Shown: positions 62,557 through 64,000 of the stretch, piece after piece
Position numbering within the stretch: the first letter of the stretch is position 1
Layout of the letters: every line of letters begins with the position of its first letter
From: Acetobacter cibinongensis
GTDB lineage: Bacteria; Pseudomonadota; Alphaproteobacteria; Acetobacterales; Acetobacteraceae
Length of the DNA stretch: 64,000 nt
Direction: 5' to 3'
NCBI RefSeq assembly: GCF_000963925.1
Contig: NZ_BAMV01000018.1
Location: 209,735 to 273,734 of the forward strand
The notes under the pieces: generated by a model
Seen by the model: the letters and a program-made list of their open reading frames with translations, nothing else
Told to the model about the DNA's origin: nothing
Databases searched by the model: none
Position numbers and translations under genes: made by a program

Positions 62557-62928
62557 AGGGCTTTCCCCTCCGGCCTGAGCACACGCAGCCTTAGATAAGG
62601 GGGAAAGTGCCATTGTTTGTGCTGTTCCCAACGTGCCTGCTATCTTCCGGCGTTATAATAAACCGGTTACGATCAGGGCTTAAGCCCATAGCGTCCGCTT
62701 ACTTCTTTCATGAGCATATTTTAATTTTTCATTAAAATGAGAATTCATAGCCTCACAGTTTTGTGACGACCGGCCTGTGACCTGTAAGGCACCCCCACCA
62801 TGATTTTATGGCCAGACAGTGCGCGAGCCCCGGCTCTTGTGTATAGTCCGCCACACTGAAAGCCCGCGCAGAAAGCCTACCGCTTATGTGCAGCACTATC
62901 TTGGCCGCCTTAAAGGAACGACCCCGTT
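62557..62928. other. Divergent intergenic region
   Basis: About 370 bases between the kinase pair and a rightward small membrane protein. A pair of arms ATTTTAAT/ATTAAAAT at 62718-62738 is the only visible symmetry. No gene or known element. Confidence 0.4.
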
Positions 62929-63342
62929 ATGGACCAGCCGCATCGCGCCGAATATTCCCGTCCGCCGCTCTCCACCCCTCGCACGGATCTGTCTAGCTCA
63001 CCATTTGCACTGCGCCTGGTGCGCACTGGCATCTGGTCCGTCTGTTTCTTCATCTTTTATTTTGTGCAGCAACTGGCAGAACTTCTCGCCCCTCTGCTGC
63101 TGATAGCCGGTGTCTTGTGGAAGGCGCTGCCCGCTGTTGTTGGCTCACTCTCCCACGCGGCAGCATCTGCAGACCCACAGGCGCGTGACGCCATTGGTTC
63201 GGTAGCCTCGGCCATTCCGTCCCATATCGTTATTGCCGGACATGATCTGACAGCCGGTGGCCTGATCTGGGATGGTATTCTGCTGATGGCGCTGGCCGCT
63301 GCCGGTGCGACCCTTGCAACCGTGGCTGGTAAAAACGTCTGA
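62929..63342 (+). CDS. Small membrane protein of unknown function
   Basis: 137 residues with a polar N-terminus of about 30, a hydrophobic stretch with one or two helices (SVCFFIFYFVQQLAELLAPLL and beyond) and a final helix near ILLMALAAAGATL. AAGGA lies about 11 bases before the ATG. No family is recognised and there is no operon partner in the same direction. Confidence 0.65.
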   Translation: MDQPHRAEYSRPPLSTPRTDLSSSPFALRLVRTGIWSVCFFIFYFVQQLAELLAPLLLIAGVLWKALPAVVGSLSHAAASADPQARDAIGSVASAIPSHIVIAGHDLTAGGLIWDGILLMALAAAGATLATVAGKNV

Positions 63343-63402
63343 CTGTATCAGCTCATTTTGAGCACTCCAGCGCCTGTAACGCGCTGGAGCATTTTAGCCC
63401 GA

Positions 63403-64000
63403 TTAATGTAAGCGCCCCGCTGGTGGCCACATCTGCACAATACTGTCCCACCAGTACCATGCCCCCAGCAGCACACTCAAAGCGCAGACAAGGCTAACAC
63501 CCCACGCCACGCGCCAAAACCCTTCTGTAACGAGCAAACCGCTGAAGGATGAAGCCGAAGTCAGCGCATTACTTTGCGCCTGCGCAGGCTGTACAGCCCC
63601 CTGTGCCGCAGCGTCTCCGCTCTCAACCGCAGGACGTGCGTTCTCGTTAGAACGTTGCGCGATTTTACGCACAAGGGCGTTTTCTGACACGACCCGCCAA
63701 AGGTTAGCGTAAACCTGCCCCACACGCTCTTTTACGCTGGGCTCATGCGGTGCCACAGGCTGATTAGGCGTATGATACGCTGCGGGCAACTGCCCCTGAA
63801 AGGCCGTAACATGCGGTTGGATCACCTTGCGCAAGGTATCCTTCTGTTCGTCCCCATCAGTACCCACACCACGCTCGGTTTCCTGAGCGGAGGAAAGAGC
63901 GCCTATACGCTGTGCCCGCAGGGTTGCTGACGCCGCAAAATATCTGGCGGGGTCAACCGCAGGTTTCTCTGGCTCTGGCTCTGGCTCTGGCTCTGGCTCT
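63403..64000 (-). CDS. Membrane protein with Glu-Pro repeat, 5' end outside window
   Basis: Open frame on the minus strand runs off the window edge; about 198 residues are visible. From the edge the protein reads as (Glu-Pro) repeats, KPAVDPARYFAASATLRAQR, a charged helical part, and one membrane helix near the C-terminus (VAWGVSLVCALSVLLGAWYW) with a short tail. A short GTG at 63867 is not the true start because the frame continues upstream. Function unknown; Glu-Pro repeats resemble periplasm-spanning linkers, but topology is not clear. Confidence 0.7.
   Translation of the reverse strand, partial: EPEPEPEPEPEKPAVDPARYFAASATLRAQRIGALSSAQETERGVGTDGDEQKDTLRKVIQPHVTAFQGQLPAAYHTPNQPVAPHEPSVKERVGQVYANLWRVVSENALVRKIAQRSNENARPAVESGDAAAQGAVQPAQAQSNALTSASSFSGLLVTEGFWRVAWGVSLVCALSVLLGAWYWWDSIVQMWPPAGRLH
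63967..64000 (-). repeat. In-frame hexanucleotide repeat encoding Glu-Pro
   Basis: At least five and a half copies of a six-base unit (GGCTCT on the plus strand) reach the window edge; more may follow. Confidence 0.9.

Overview
The window looks like a chromosomal segment of an acetic acid bacterium (Alphaproteobacteria, Acetobacteraceae; Acetobacter is the best guess). The strongest marker is a complete aldFGH operon (50572-54765) for the membrane-bound molybdopterin aldehyde dehydrogenase that oxidises acetaldehyde to acetate. Supporting signs are an NAD-type isocitrate dehydrogenase, a TrcR-like (DUF1013) regulator, an alphaproteobacterial nrdAB without ATP cones, and dense housekeeping genes of moderately high GC. 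No phage, IS element, CRISPR array, tRNA or rRNA was recognised.

Layout. 1-9.5 kb: 3' end of murI, a polyprenyl diphosphate synthase, a small methyltransferase, nrdAB with a tandem NrdR-box-like site, a Gfo/Idh/MocA oxidoreductase and secDF. 9.5-15.4 kb: a strikingly AT-rich island with three glycosyltransferases (GT61-like with a ChW-like tail, a GT2/GT92-like enzyme, a GT32-like enzyme with a DxD motif) and a secreted protein whose signal peptide is interrupted by a T9 run; this is probably a horizontally acquired surface-glycosylation locus. 15.4-30.7 kb: a lipoprotein, mscL, rpmE, a small heat-shock gene behind a ROSE-like RNA thermometer, trcR, a divergent pair of YdcH/DUF465 genes, purEK, an unusual tandem radC pair (one catalytic, one without the metal ligands), uvrD-prmA, aminopeptidase P, icd, a Nudix-like protein and an MFS transporter.

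30.7-48.4 kb: prfC, rpsD, an HdeD-like membrane protein, two different CPA1 Na+/H+ antiporters (one with a cyclic-nucleotide-binding-like tail), fumC, a set of small envelope genes overlapping an orphan peptide-type solute-binding protein, a LysR regulator, pheST and rpmI-rplT. Two 48-bp direct repeats, each holding inverted DnaA-box-like 9-mers, flank the second antiporter. 48.7-64 kb: a mannitol-type polyol dehydrogenase, aldFGH, a PIG-V-like mannosyltransferase coupled to a tiny membrane protein, hslVU-sufE, two overlapping histidine kinases, a small membrane protein, and a membrane protein with a Glu-Pro hexanucleotide repeat cut by the window edge.

How the genes fit together: polyol dehydrogenase and aldFGH are parts of the oxidative metabolism of acetic acid bacteria, with aldFGH feeding electrons to quinone through its cytochrome subunit. 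Antiporters, MscL, HdeD-like protein, Hsp20, HslVU and the sensor kinases form a background of acid, osmotic and heat tolerance. The most unusual items are the RadC/pseudo-RadC pair, the AT-rich glycosylation island with its T9 tract, the duplicated DnaA-box repeats, and the ROSE-like and NrdR sites. All functions are read from sequence motifs without database searches.
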